From Rothia nasimurium (GTDB lineage: Bacteria; Actinomycetota; Actinomycetes; Actinomycetales; Micrococcaceae), in the NCBI RefSeq assembly GCF_928392795.1, contig NZ_CAKMTJ010000006.1, forward strand, positions 124,001 through 188,000: 64,000 nucleotides of DNA, read 5' to 3'. Below the pieces are notes generated by a model that saw only the letters and a program-made list of their open reading frames with translations, was not told the origin of the DNA and ran no database searches. The position numbers were made by a program, and so were the translations under genes. Below, in pieces: positions 33,231-43,700 of the stretch; within the stretch, counting starts at the first letter, position 1, and each line of letters starts with the position of its first letter.

Positions 33231-34868
33231 ATGTCAAACCGTGCCGGCACCCTTGCCACCCCAGAAGATCTTGTCAATGTTGATGAGCTGCTCGCTGCTT
33301 ACCGCGAGCGCACCCCTGACCTGGCTGACCCTGCCCAGCGTGTAGCTTTTGGCACCTCGGGTCACCGGGGTAGCTCGCTGAAGAGCTCTTTTAATGATGC
33401 GCATATCGCGGCGATTTCGCAGGCGATTGCTGAGTACCGGGCCGCGCAGGGTATTACCGGGCCGCTGTTTATGGGTAAGGATACCCATGCTCTCTCTGGC
33501 CCGGCGCAGGATACCGCTTTGGAGGTTCTTGCGGCTAACGGTGTGACCGTGCTGCTGGATGAGGCGGACGGTTTTGTGCCCACTCCGGCACTCTCCCGCG
33601 CAATTATTGTGCACAATGCTAACCCTGATAACACCGGACTGGCTGACGGCATTGTTATTACCCCCAGCCATAACCCGCCCGCAGATGGTGGCTTCAAGTA
33701 CAACCCTCCTCACGGCGGCCCCGCAGATTCCGATGCTACTGGCTGGATTGCCCAGCGCGCCAATGAGCTGCTGGAAGGCAAGAATGCTGACGTTAAGCGT
33801 CTGCCCTTGGAAGAGGCTAAGACAGCTGCTACCACCGGCACCTACGACTACCTGGGTGCCTACGTTGCTGAGCTGGGCGATGTCATCGACATGGACGCTA
33901 TCCGTTCTGCCGGCGTCCGTATCGGCGCAGACCCGATGGGTTCCGCGTCCGTTGAGTATTGGAAGCGTATCGCCACCGACTACGACCTGAACCTGACGGT
34001 AGTGAACCCCGATGTGGACCCCCAGTGGGCCTTTATGACCCTGGACTGGGACGAGAAGATCCGCATGGACTGCTCATCCCCCAACGCCATGGCCTCCCTC
34101 ATTGCCAACCGCGATCAGTACGATATCGCTACCGGCAACGATGCAGACTCCGACCGCCACGGCATCGTTACACCCGATGCTGGCCTCATGAACCCCAACC
34201 ACTACCTCGCGGTAGCCATCGATTATCTCTACACCCACCGTGACGGCTGGGCCGCAGATGCAGGTGTTGGTAAAACCCTGGTTTCTTCGTCCATGATTGA
34301 CCGCGTGGCAGCTGCACTGGGGCGCACGCTGGTTGAGGTTCCCGTTGGTTTCAAGTACTTCGTGGACGGCCTTCGCACCGGCACCATCGGTTTCGGTGGC
34401 GAAGAGTCCGCAGGTGCCTCCTTCCTGATGCGAGACGGCAGCGTCTGGACGACCGACAAGGACGGCGTCATCCTGGCTCTCCTTGCCGCCGAAATTATTG
34501 CCGTTACCGGCAAGACCCCCTCCCAGCGCTACGCCGAACTAGCTGCAGAATACGGTGCACCCGCCTACGCCCGTGTAGATGCCGCCGCAAGCCGCGAGCA
34601 GAAGGCTAAGCTTGCCAAGCTTTCCCCGGCGGACGTCACCGCCTCCGAGCTGGCGGGTGAAACTATCACCGCTAAACTCACCGAGGCTCCCGGAAACGGG
34701 GCAGCTATCGGCGGGCTAAAGGTAACCACCGACAACGCCTGGTTTGCGGCCCGCCCCTCCGGCACCGAAGATGTCTATAAGATTTACGCCGAGTCCTTCC
34801 TGGGTGCCGACCACCTGGCACAGGTACAGGCCGAGGCGAAAAAACTGGTGGACAGCGTCATCGCCTAA
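33231..34868 (+). CDS. pgm: Phosphoglucomutase (alpha-D-glucose-phosphate specific)
   Basis: 545 aa from ATG 33231 ([16 protein letters not shown]), with AAGG upstream. Four family motifs are seen: [10 protein letters not shown], the phospho-serine loop TPSHNPP, the Mg-binding [10 protein letters not shown] and the sugar-binding GGEESAGAS, ending with the phosphate-binding [15 protein letters not shown]. It interconverts glucose-1-P and glucose-6-P for glycogen and cell-wall sugar nucleotides. A clear terminator follows. Confidence 0.96.
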   Translation: MSNRAGTLATPEDLVNVDELLAAYRERTPDLADPAQRVAFGTSGHRGSSLKSSFNDAHIAAISQAIAEYRAAQGITGPLFMGKDTHALSGPAQDTALEVLAANGVTVLLDEADGFVPTPALSRAIIVHNANPDNTGLADGIVITPSHNPPADGGFKYNPPHGGPADSDATGWIAQRANELLEGKNADVKRLPLEEAKTAATTGTYDYLGAYVAELGDVIDMDAIRSAGVRIGADPMGSASVEYWKRIATDYDLNLTVVNPDVDPQWAFMTLDWDEKIRMDCSSPNAMASLIANRDQYDIATGNDADSDRHGIVTPDAGLMNPNHYLAVAIDYLYTHRDGWAADAGVGKTLVSSSMIDRVAAALGRTLVEVPVGFKYFVDGLRTGTIGFGGEESAGASFLMRDGSVWTTDKDGVILALLAAEIIAVTGKTPSQRYAELAAEYGAPAYARVDAAASREQKAKLAKLSPADVTASELAGETITAKLTEAPGNGAAIGGLKVTTDNAWFAARPSGTEDVYKIYAESFLGADHLAQVQAEAKKLVDSVIA

Positions 34869-34880
34869 CACTCATACACC

Positions 34881-34926
34881 AGGGCCCCACCTGTGCGGAC
34901 CAGCGCACCGGTGGGGCCCTTCTTTT
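34881..34926 (+). terminator. pgm terminator
   Basis: AGGGCCCCAC (34881-34890) pairs with GTGGGGCCCT (34911-34920), with an inner GTGCG/CGCAC, followed by TCTTTT. A textbook intrinsic terminator 12 bases past the pgm stop. Confidence 0.92.
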
Positions 34927-35053
34927 AAATTAAAGCAACCGGGCTTTACCCCGGCTCTTTACGTTTTCACACAAGGGATACCTCCGTGCGCAGGCTCAGC
35001 AGATTCTTGCATATATGCACGCTGAAGTTTAAATATGCCAAGCGACAGGAGTA

Positions 35054-37111
35054 TTGTTGAGGCTGGCTTCAGAAGCAGCATCACCTGAACCGCACCATCA
35101 TTGGCAAATTTTCGGAAACGAGTTAATCTTGTCCTCACATAAAGCAGAGGCACCAGCCCCCACTGGGTCCTCCAGCCCCGTCCGCGAATTCACACTTCGC
35201 GCCGTCATCCTCGGTGGTCTCATCACCCTGGTCTTCACCGCCGCAAACGTCTACCTGGGGCTCAAAGTTGGCCTCACCTTCGCGACCTCTATCCCCGCAG
35301 CCGTGATTTCCATGGCGATCCTGCGCAACTTCAAGAACCACTCCATCATGGAGAACAACATTGTGCAGACCATCGCTTCAGCAGCGGGTACCCTCTCTGC
35401 AATTATCTTTGTGCTGCCCGGTCTGGTCATGATTGGCTGGTGGGCAGGTTTCCCCTACTGGACCACCGCTTTTGTCTGCGCCATCGGCGGCATCCTGGGC
35501 GTCACCTACTCCATCCCCCTGCGCCGCGCGCTGGTCACCGGCTCAGATCTGCCCTTCCCCGAAGGTGTTGCAGCGGCTGAGGTGCTCAAGGTCGGTAACG
35601 ACCAGGGCTCTGCAGAAGAAAACCAGAAGGGCCTGCGCATGATTGTGTGGGGTTCACTGGCATCTGCTGGCTTCGCTATCCTGACCTCGCTGAAGGCAGT
35701 AGCAGGCGGCTTCACCCAGTTCTTCCGCCTCGGCGCGGGTGGCACTATGGTCAGCACCTCCTTCTCCCTGGCTCTGATTGGTGTGGGCCACCTAGTGGGC
35801 CTGGCCGTCGGTATCTCAATGATCGTTGGCCTGCTGATCTCCTACGGCGTGCTGCTGCCCATGCGCACCTCAGGCCTGCTACCGGCGTCCGGCGATATCT
35901 CAGATGTTGTCTCCTCAACCTTCTCCCAGGACGTCCGCTTCATCGGCGCGGGCACCATGGCAGTTGCAGCGGTATGGACCCTCATCAAAATCATCGGCCC
36001 CATCATCAAGGGCATCAAGGACTCCCTAGTTGCTTCACGCGCCCGTCAGGCTGGCCAGACCGTTGATATCACCGAGCGCGACATCCCCTTCTCCACCGTC
36101 GCCGGTGTAACCATCGGCGCCATGATCCCGGTCGGCCTGCTGCTCTGGCTCTTCGTCAAAGACACCGCCATTGCCCACCACACCGGTACCCTCATCGTCC
36201 TCTCCATCGTGTACGTGCTGCTCGTGGGCCTGATTGTTGCTTCCATCTGTGGCTACATGGCGGGTCTGATCGGCGCATCGAACTCACCCATTTCAGGTGT
36301 GGGCATCATCGTCGTCCTGTCTGCCGCCCTGCTCATCAAGACCGTCATCGGCAACGACGCAGACACCGCCTCCTTGGTCGCCTACACCCTCTTCACCGCT
36401 GCCGTGGTTTTCGGTATTGCCACGATTTCTAACGACAACCTGCAAGACCTCAAGACCGGCCAGCTCGTTGGCGCTACTCCCTGGAAGCAGCAGGTTGCCC
36501 TGATTGTCGGTGTTCTCTTCGGCTCTGCCATCATCCCGCCCGTTCTGCAGCTGCTCCTGACCGGTTTCGGTTTCGCTGGCTCCCCCGGCGCCGGTGAGGA
36601 GGCCCTTTCGGCGCCTCAGGCTGCCCTGCTCTCCAGCGTAGCCGAGGGTATCTTCGGCAACTCCCTCAACTGGGAACTGCTGGGCCTCGGCGCTATTATC
36701 GGCGTGGTTATTATTGCCATCAACGAGGTTCTGACCGCTACCACCAAGGGTAAGTACTCCCTGCCTGCCCTGGCTGTCGGTATGGGCATGTACCTGCCTA
36801 TCGCCCTGACCCTCATCATTCCCGTGGGCGCTCTGCTGGGCTTCCTCTACAACCGCTGGGCCGCCAAGCAGCGTAACGCTGAGGGCGCTGAGCGCATGGG
36901 CGTGCTGGTAGCAACCGGCATGATCGTGGGCGAGTCACTATGGGGCGTTATCAACGCCGGTATTATCGCAGCGGCGGGCAACCCCGATGTCCTGGGCATC
37001 TTCGGTGACCAGTGGGTTGAGGGTGGCGGCTATTACCTGGCTCCGGTCGTCTTCATCCTGATTATTTGGGCCCTCTACCGCAAGGCAAAGAAGGACGCCG
37101 TAACCTCCTAA
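35054..37111 (+). CDS. OPT family oligopeptide/metal-chelate transporter
   Basis: 685 aa as drawn from TTG 35054. A second TTG at 35057 has better spacing to AGGAG (about 35046-35050), and TTG 35129, just before SSHKAEAPAP, is another candidate, so the start is unsettled. About sixteen hydrophobic helices; EFTLRAVILGGLITLVFTAANVYLGLKVG is the typical OPT opening, and NSPISGVGII, TISNDNLQDLKTGQLVGATPW are also family-like. OPT carriers import oligopeptides or metal chelates with protons. A bidirectional terminator separates it from the Mrp operon. Confidence 0.88.
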   Translation: MLRLASEAASPEPHHHWQIFGNELILSSHKAEAPAPTGSSSPVREFTLRAVILGGLITLVFTAANVYLGLKVGLTFATSIPAAVISMAILRNFKNHSIMENNIVQTIASAAGTLSAIIFVLPGLVMIGWWAGFPYWTTAFVCAIGGILGVTYSIPLRRALVTGSDLPFPEGVAAAEVLKVGNDQGSAEENQKGLRMIVWGSLASAGFAILTSLKAVAGGFTQFFRLGAGGTMVSTSFSLALIGVGHLVGLAVGISMIVGLLISYGVLLPMRTSGLLPASGDISDVVSSTFSQDVRFIGAGTMAVAAVWTLIKIIGPIIKGIKDSLVASRARQAGQTVDITERDIPFSTVAGVTIGAMIPVGLLLWLFVKDTAIAHHTGTLIVLSIVYVLLVGLIVASICGYMAGLIGASNSPISGVGIIVVLSAALLIKTVIGNDADTASLVAYTLFTAAVVFGIATISNDNLQDLKTGQLVGATPWKQQVALIVGVLFGSAIIPPVLQLLLTGFGFAGSPGAGEEALSAPQAALLSSVAEGIFGNSLNWELLGLGAIIGVVIIAINEVLTATTKGKYSLPALAVGMGMYLPIALTLIIPVGALLGFLYNRWAAKQRNAEGAERMGVLVATGMIVGESLWGVINAGIIAAAGNPDVLGIFGDQWVEGGGYYLAPVVFILIIWALYRKAKKDAVTS

Positions 37112-37133
37112 CTTTCTGCCCCTCTTCTTCTGA

Positions 37134-37200
37134 AAGGGGACCGCAGAACCAAAAAAGGACCGCATATTTCGCGGTCCTTTTTTGGTTTTCTGGTCCCCTT
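37134..37200. terminator. Long bidirectional terminator (GGACCGC family, copy 1)
   Basis: A nested hairpin: outer AAGGGGACC/GGTCCCCTT, middle AACCAAAAAA/TTTTTTGGTT, inner GGACCGC-atattt-GCGGTCC. It separates the convergent OPT and Mrp genes. Near-identical elements lie at 47198-47266 and 49690-49753. Confidence 0.88.
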
Positions 37201-37239
37201 GCGGGAATAGGGGCAGGCGGACGCCCGTGGGCTAGTCCC

Positions 37240-37596
37240 CTAGTTCCCCTCCACCTCATCGACCAGGGCACGCAGGTCGTCGTGGCGCAGGTCGTCCTTG
37301 CGGAAGTGCTTGTTGCGGTAGCCAGAGCGACCCATCATGTGCCCCGAGATGGGGATGGTGAGCATCTGCAGAAGCAGGATAACCAGCAGTACGGGCAGGA
37401 GCGCCAGGGAACGGAAGTGGAAGGCCACAGCCAGCAGCATGAGAATCATGCCGAAAACCTGGGGTTTAGTACCCGAGTGCAGGCGGGTGAGCAGGTCGGG
37501 GAAGCGCACCAGGCCAACAGCGGCACCCAGCGACATGAAGGCACCCAGAATCATGCAGATGATGGTCAGGGCATCGAAAACGGTATCAAGATTCAC
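37240..37596 (-). CDS. mrpG: Na+/H+ antiporter subunit MrpG
   Basis: 118 aa with three hydrophobic helices; AFMSLGAAVGLVRFPDLLTRLHSGTKPQVFG is the conserved MnhG/PhaG stretch. Last gene of the operon, 3 bp after mrpF. It is part of the membrane complex exchanging Na+ for H+ in alkaline or salt stress. Confidence 0.93.
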   Translation of the reverse strand: MNLDTVFDALTIICMILGAFMSLGAAVGLVRFPDLLTRLHSGTKPQVFGMILMLLAVAFHFRSLALLPVLLVILLLQMLTIPISGHMMGRSGYRNKHFRKDDLRHDDLRALVDEVEGN

Positions 37597-37599
37597 GGT

Positions 37600-38019
37600 C
37601 TACTCCCCCAGGTCCTTGCTCGCCCGCACGGGGTGGGCACCCCCGTGCCCCTGCTTATCGGTGTCTTCTGCCAGCTCCCCGGGGGCGTACTTGCTGCCCT
37701 TCTTGCGGGAGCGGCGGCGGGGGCGTCCTTCATGTAGACGGGAAACCGGGGTGCTCTCGTCTGCCTTGGAGTTATCGGCGAAGCGGGCCACGGTCACCGA
37801 CCCAACGAAGCCGATCATGGCCAGGGCCACCAGTAGAATCAGGAAGAACTGGCTGTCGGTATAAATCATGAGCACGCAGAGCGCGGCCGTGAGAATTGAG
37901 AGCAGCACGTCGCTGGCGAGCACGCGGTCCAGCAGGGCGGGGCCCTTCCAGATGCGGTAGACGGTGCCCCAGGTGGCTAGGGTGAGAATCAGGCCGGTGG
38001 CCCAGATAGCCCAGGTCAT
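37600..38019 (-). CDS. mrpF: Na+/H+ antiporter subunit MrpF
   Basis: 139 aa. Three helices with the conserved RIWKGPALLDRVLASDVL segment near the N-terminus. The C-terminal half (about 80-139) is an unusual hydrophilic, Arg/Lys-rich tail (RPRRRSRKKGSKYAPGELAE), longer than standard MrpF of about 90 aa. It overlaps mrpE by 4 bp (ATGA coupling). Confidence 0.9.
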   Translation of the reverse strand: MTWAIWATGLILTLATWGTVYRIWKGPALLDRVLASDVLLSILTAALCVLMIYTDSQFFLILLVALAMIGFVGSVTVARFADNSKADESTPVSRLHEGRPRRRSRKKGSKYAPGELAEDTDKQGHGGAHPVRASKDLGE

Positions 38020-38600
38020 GCGTGCTCCTTTCGGCTGGCTGTGCGGTCGGCTTCTTCGTCCTGTTTGAGGGCTTCGTATTCTTCGCGGCTGCCGGCGGCC
38101 TTGATGATGAGGTCTTCGAAGTAGGCCACCTGGCGGGTGAAGCGCTCGATTTCTTCGGGAGTGGAGGTGTTGAGCACGTGGAAGTAGAGCACCGACAGAG
38201 AGCGGTCCACTTCAACCACCACGGAGCCGGGAATCAGCGACATGGTGTGCGAAACGGCGGTCAGCAGCAGGTCGGAGTGGGTGCGCAGCTGCACGGCAAC
38301 CACCGAGTTGCGCAGGGGCGGGCGGAAGGTCATGGCCAGCCACATCACCTCGATTGAGGCCTTGGCGATATTCCAGAAGAGTTCCACCACAAAACGCGCC
38401 GCGTAGAAGATATTGAAGCGGTTCGACAGGTAGAGAGTTGGCAGCCGGAAGACCGACATGGTCAGGGCCGCCAGCACCGCGCCGAAGGCGATGAAACGCA
38501 GGGAGAAGTCCTGCCAGAGGGCGCACCAGACAAAGACCAGCCAGAGGAAGGGCGGGATAGCGTGAATCAGGCTCTCACGTGAGAGGTTGGGCTTTTTCAC
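38016..38600 (-). CDS. mrpE: Na+/H+ antiporter subunit MrpE
   Basis: 194 aa. Two N-terminal hydrophobic helices, then the family segment FVVELFWNIAKASIEV and the soluble region with SLIPGSVVVEVDRSLSVLYFHVL. The C-terminus is Glu/Lys-rich. It overlaps mrpD and mrpF by 4 bp each, so translation is coupled. Confidence 0.92.
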   Translation of the reverse strand: MKKPNLSRESLIHAIPPFLWLVFVWCALWQDFSLRFIAFGAVLAALTMSVFRLPTLYLSNRFNIFYAARFVVELFWNIAKASIEVMWLAMTFRPPLRNSVVAVQLRTHSDLLLTAVSHTMSLIPGSVVVEVDRSLSVLYFHVLNTSTPEEIERFTRQVAYFEDLIIKAAGSREEYEALKQDEEADRTASRKEHA

Positions 38601-40219
38601 TGGTTCACCTCCTGGGAGTTGTTATCGACGATTTGCTGTTCGAGGTACTCGGCCCGGCTGGGGGCGTCGGGGCCAAAGACCGAGCTGATGTAAACGTCGG
38701 GGTTGAAGAGGTTGTCTGAGGCGTTATCTGCCAGCTGGAAGAGGGGGCCTGAGAAAAGGGTAATCAGCACACCCACCACGACCAGGGAGACGGTGGATGC
38801 CATCATGGATGCCGGAATCGGCTTGGTCTCGTAATGGGCGGGGTCGTCGGAGTGCTCGGCCATGACCAGTTCGGGGGTGGGCTCTTCGGCTTCCTTGGCG
38901 GGGCGCCAGAAGGCCTTGTTCCAGACACGGGCCAGGGCCAGCAGGGTCAGCAGGGAGACCAGGACGCCCACGCCCGCGTTGATGTAGGCCAGGGCGCTAC
39001 CGTTCTCTACGGACGCCTCAATAAAGCCGACCTTACCGATAAAGCCGGAGAAGGGCGGGATACCGCCGAGGTTGATGGCGGGAATGAAGTAGAGCAGGGC
39101 CAGGACGGGGGCAGTCTTCATCAGGCCGCCCAAACGGCGTACGTTGGTCGAACCGGCCCGGCGTTCTACGAGGCCAACCACCATGAAGAGGCCGGTCTGA
39201 ATCACGATGTGGTGGGCGATGTAGAAGACCACGGTGGTCAGACCCAGCTCGTTACCCAGCGAGATACCCCAGATCATGTAGCCGATGTGGCTAATCAGGA
39301 TGAAGGAGAGCAGACGCTTGATATCGCCCTGGGCCAGGGCACCTAAGATGCCCACGAACAGGGTCAAACCTGCCACGACCCCCAGAAGCGTATCCAGGCG
39401 TCCTTCGGGGAAAAGCAGGGTTTCGGTACGGATGATCGCGTACACACCCACCTTGGTCAGCAGGCCCGCGAACACGGCAGTCACGGGCGCCGGGGCTGTG
39501 GGGTAGGAGTCAGGTAGCCAGAGGGAGAGCGGGAAGACCGCAGCCTTGATACCGAAAGCAATCAGCAGCATGAGGTGCAGCTGCATCTGGGTACCTTCAG
39601 GCAGGGTACCCAGCTTCAGCGATAGGTCAGCCATATTGATGGTGCCCACCGAAGCGTAAACAAAGCCGATGGCGGTGAGGAAGAGCATGGACGAGACAAC
39701 CGAAACCACCACGTAGGTCACGCCCGCACGAATACGCGGGGTGTTGGCGTTCATGGTAATCAGCACGTAGGAGGCCATGAGCAGAATCTCGAAGCCCACG
39801 TAGAGGTTGAAGAGGTCGCCCGCCAAGAAGGCGTTCGACACACCCGCCAGCAGCAGCAGGTAGGTGGGGTAGAAAACCGAGATGGGTACCTCGTCGTCCT
39901 CGTCCTGCAGGTTCTGACCGGTGGCAAAGACCAGCACCGCCAGCGAGATGGTAGACGAGACCACCAGCATAAGCGCTGAGAGTTGGTCTACCACCATAGT
40001 GATACCGAAGGGGGCCTCCCAGCCTGCCAGGTGCACGGTCTGGGGCGTTGCGTCCCACACTGCGGCCAGCAGTAGACCCTCAAACACCAGGGTAATAGCT
40101 ACCGCAGCAAAGGCAATGACGCGCTGCACGCTGTCCTTCTTCGAGACGAAGGTGATAGCGGCGGCCAGGAAGAGAATGATGATACAGAGAGGGGCAAGCT
40201 GGGCGATAGCGATATCCAC
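38597..40219 (-). CDS. mrpD: Na+/H+ antiporter subunit MrpD
   Basis: 540 aa, about fourteen helices, homologous to complex I subunit ND2/ND4. Key features are the GFEILLMASYVLI segment, AFGIKAAVFPLSLWLPDSYPTAPAPVTAVFAGLLTKVGVYA with the channel lysine, and GDIKRLLSFILISHIGYM. One of two proton-pumping subunits. It lies 3 bp after mrpC. Confidence 0.94.
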   Translation of the reverse strand: MDIAIAQLAPLCIIILFLAAAITFVSKKDSVQRVIAFAAVAITLVFEGLLLAAVWDATPQTVHLAGWEAPFGITMVVDQLSALMLVVSSTISLAVLVFATGQNLQDEDDEVPISVFYPTYLLLLAGVSNAFLAGDLFNLYVGFEILLMASYVLITMNANTPRIRAGVTYVVVSVVSSMLFLTAIGFVYASVGTINMADLSLKLGTLPEGTQMQLHLMLLIAFGIKAAVFPLSLWLPDSYPTAPAPVTAVFAGLLTKVGVYAIIRTETLLFPEGRLDTLLGVVAGLTLFVGILGALAQGDIKRLLSFILISHIGYMIWGISLGNELGLTTVVFYIAHHIVIQTGLFMVVGLVERRAGSTNVRRLGGLMKTAPVLALLYFIPAINLGGIPPFSGFIGKVGFIEASVENGSALAYINAGVGVLVSLLTLLALARVWNKAFWRPAKEAEEPTPELVMAEHSDDPAHYETKPIPASMMASTVSLVVVGVLITLFSGPLFQLADNASDNLFNPDVYISSVFGPDAPSRAEYLEQQIVDNNSQEVNQ

Positions 40220-40222
40220 GGG

Positions 40223-40735
40223 CTAGTCCCCCTTCTTTGACACGGTCGGCTGAGCGGTTGTCTGGCTAATTTTCTTCTTCTCTTCTGCTTCGTTGAACTC
40301 TTTTTCGCGGGTCGCTTCGTCGGCGTCGAATTCAGAAGAATCGAACTCGGCGGCGGCGTCTTCTTCCTTATCGAAGGCGTCCTGCTCCGCCACGCGAATA
40401 TCTTCGGCGTCGTCGGTAATTTCATCGGCCTTAGAGAGCAGCCAGGAGCGGTAGATAATACCCAGAATCAGGGCGGTCACCGCGCAGGAGATCACGATAG
40501 CGGTCAGAATCAGGGCCTGCGGGAGCGGGTCGGAGTAGTCTTCAGCGGCAATGTCTTTGCTGTAGAAGGGGGCCAGACCTGCCGGGCCGCCCGCGTGCAG
40601 AATCAGGATGTTAGTCGCGTTAGTCATGAGCATGAGGCCCAGGAGCACGCGGGTCATGGAGCGGTCGAGAATCAGGTAGACCCCCACGGCGTAGAGCACG
40701 CCCATGACCAGGATTAGACTGAGGTCGATAATCAC
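40223..40735 (-). CDS. mrpC: Na+/H+ antiporter subunit MrpC
   Basis: 170 aa. Three helices of the NuoK-like fold (GVYLILDRSMTRVLLGLMLMTNATNILIL; DPLPQALILTAIVISCAVTALIL) in the first 115 residues. A charged 55-residue tail rich in Glu/Asp/Lys follows, absent from most short MrpC proteins. It lies 3 bp after mrpA. Confidence 0.93.
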   Translation of the reverse strand: MIIDLSLILVMGVLYAVGVYLILDRSMTRVLLGLMLMTNATNILILHAGGPAGLAPFYSKDIAAEDYSDPLPQALILTAIVISCAVTALILGIIYRSWLLSKADEITDDAEDIRVAEQDAFDKEEDAAAEFDSSEFDADEATREKEFNEAEEKKKISQTTAQPTVSKKGD

Positions 40736-40738
40736 GGT

Positions 40739-43700
40739 TTATGCCTTTCGTGCCTTGTCGCGGGCTTGCTTTTCTCTCTTGCGGCGTTCGGCTACCAGCT
40801 TGAGATCGATGCGCTCACCCAGGCTACGCAGGATATCGAGTACCAGGCCGATCACCAGCAGGTAGACGCCGATATCGAAGATGGTGGCGGTGACGAAGTG
40901 AACATCGCCAAAGACCGGCACCCAGAAGTCCAGCACATAGCTGGAGAAGACGGGGTCGCCCCAGAGGGCCGGGGCCAGGGCGTAGAGGGTAGCGATACCC
41001 AGGCCAGCTCCCAGGAAGGTACCGGCGGAGAAGGGGGACGCTGCCCGTAGCTCCGCACCGCCACCGGCCAGGTAGCGCACGGCAAAGGCCAAACCTACCA
41101 TCAGGCCACCTGCGAAGCCGCCGCCGGGCAGATTGTGACCGGCAATCAGCATGTAGAAGGAGACGATGATGAGGGTGTGGAAGAGCAAGCGAGTCATAAC
41201 CTCCAGCAGAATCGAACGGGATTCTGGGGGCAGGGTACGACCCGCCACGATGAAGGGGTCACGCTCAACCGACGAGAACTGGCCGGCCACGCGCTGGGCC
41301 ACAGTAATCTGGGTGCGCTTGGCGAAAGAGCTCTCAATTTTCTTCATGGCCTGGGTGTCGAGCCTGCGCGCGGACGCCGAGTCGGCGCGTCCTTCGATAA
41401 AGAGCAGGGAGGCGACGCCGGTGGCGGCCAGGGCCAGCACCGAAATCTCACCGAAGGTATCCCAACCACGCATGTCTACCAGGGTCACGTTAACCACGTT
41501 GTAGCCGTGGCCAATTTCGTAGGCCAGGCGAGGCATCTCGAGTGAGATCGGGTCGAGGGAGCGGGACGAGAAGGTGAACATGGCCAGGGCCATCATGAGG
41601 GCTGAGAAGCCCAGGGCAATGATGATGCGCAGGGTCTTGTGGGCCCCGTCCTTGCCGTCCTTGGAGCGGATGCGGGGAATCTGGCGGGGCAGCACGCGCA
41701 TAGCCAGCACGAAGGCTACCAGCACGATGGTTTCAACCAGCAGCTGGGTGGTGGCCAGGTCGGGGGCGCTGCGCAGGGCGAAGAGAATAGCCATGCCGTA
41801 GCCGGTCACCGAGACCATCATGATAGCCAAAAAGCGCTTGCGCACGAAGACCACGACCAGGGCAGCCACAATCATGACCACGGCAATAGCCCACTGAGCC
41901 GGGGACTCCGAAACACGCACGTTAGCCAGCGGCGGGGTCTCGTTGATAAAGAGGGCCGCGAAGGGTACTACCACAGCGGTAATCAGAATAACGCCCAGGT
42001 AGAAGCCCAGGGAGCCTCGCTGGGTCATACCGGTGACCCACACAGCCAGACGGTCAAGCCCGTCGATGGTATCGCGGTAGACCACGGAGGCCGCCGGGGT
42101 ACTGGGCAGGGCCTTCTGCAGCTCTTCAATCTGCTTGCGGAAGATAAAGAGCAGCGCGCCGATGGCCATAATAACCAGGGAGGTCAGGAGGGCAGGAGTG
42201 ACGCCATGCCAGAGGGCCAGGTGCAGTTCTAGTTCGGCTGCGGTCTCGGGGAAGGCCGCTAAGAAGGGCTTGATAAAGAGGTGGACGGGTTCGGGGTAGA
42301 GGCCGTAGACCACGGTCAGGATGGTCAGCGCCGCCGGGGCAAAGAGGAAGGTAAAGGAGACCGGGTGGAAGGCGGTGTCGGGGCTGAGCTTCTGGCCGCG
42401 GCGGTTACGCTCTAGCGCCCGGGTGTTGATATCGATATCGCCATTGTCAACCTCTTCAAAGTCGGCGGTTCCCTTCTCAACCTTGCAGTACTTGACGCCC
42501 TCTTTATGCATGTAGGCGTAGGGCTTGACGGCAAAAGCGCCCCAAACGAAGCGGGCTGAGTAGGCGAAAGTGAGAATTGAACCCAGGATGATGGCGATCA
42601 GGGTGGTTGCCCCCTGCCAGCCGGTGGTGTGGGAGAGGTAGGTTTCAAGCACCGCTTCCTTGGCCACGAAACCGGCTAGGGGCGGGATACCCGCCATGGA
42701 CGCCGCCGAGATGGTGGCAACGGTGGCCAGCTTGGGAGCGCGGCGGCGAATACCTGAGAGCTTATGAATATCGCGGGTGCCGGACTGGTGGTCGATGATA
42801 CCGACCGAAAGGAAGAGGGTGGCCTTGAAAAGGGAATGAGCCACCATGAGTGCCATAGCCGCGTAGATGGCGTCCGGGGTTCCCCCCGAAATCACCAGGG
42901 CCAGGAAGCCCAGCTGCGAGACGGTACCGTAGGCCAGAATCAGCTTGAGGTCGGTCTGCTTGAGGGCGGCCCAGCCGCCGAACACCATGGTGAAGGCGCC
43001 GAAGATAATCAGGACGTTCTGCCAGATTGCCACCTCGCCGTAGCCGGGAGTCAGGCGCAGCAGGATGTAGATACCGGCCTTGACCATCGCCGCCGCGTGC
43101 AGGTAGGCAGAAACCGGAGTGGGGGCGGCCATAGCGCCGGGCAGCCAGAAGTGCAGGGGGAAAATCGCTGATTTGGAGAGAGCACCGCAGAGAATCAGCA
43201 CGAGGGCGGCAGAGAGCATGCCCATGGTCAGGGGGCCGTGCCCCTCCTGGGCGGCAGCGAGGACGCTCGGGCCCCGCTCCACGAGTTCGGCCAGAGAGTA
43301 GGTGCCCAGGCTGTAGCCCAGCATGACGATACCGACCAGCATGGCCAGGCCACCAGCGGTGGTGACCGTGAGGGCCTGCAGGGCGGAACGGCGGGCTGAG
43401 AGGCGGTGGCGGGAATAGCCGATGAGCAGGTAGGAGAGAATGGTGGTGATTTCCCAGAAGATGAACAAGAGAATGAAGTCATCTGCGGCAATCAGACCGA
43501 ACATAGCACCGGCAAAGCCGAAGAGGTAGGCCGCGAACTGGCCGTTATCGCCGGTGGAGTGCTTGAAGTAGCTGGCACAGTAGAAAAGCACCAGGGAGCC
43601 TACACCCAGGACCAGCAGGCTCATGACCCACGAGAGGGTGTCCATGCGGAAGGTGAGCGCCATGTCCAGCTCGGGAATCCACTGGTAGCTCTCGCTCCAG

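Noticed and set aside
41639-42232. 197-aa plus-strand ORF
   Set aside because: Antisense shadow of mrpA, rich in His, Gln and Gly.
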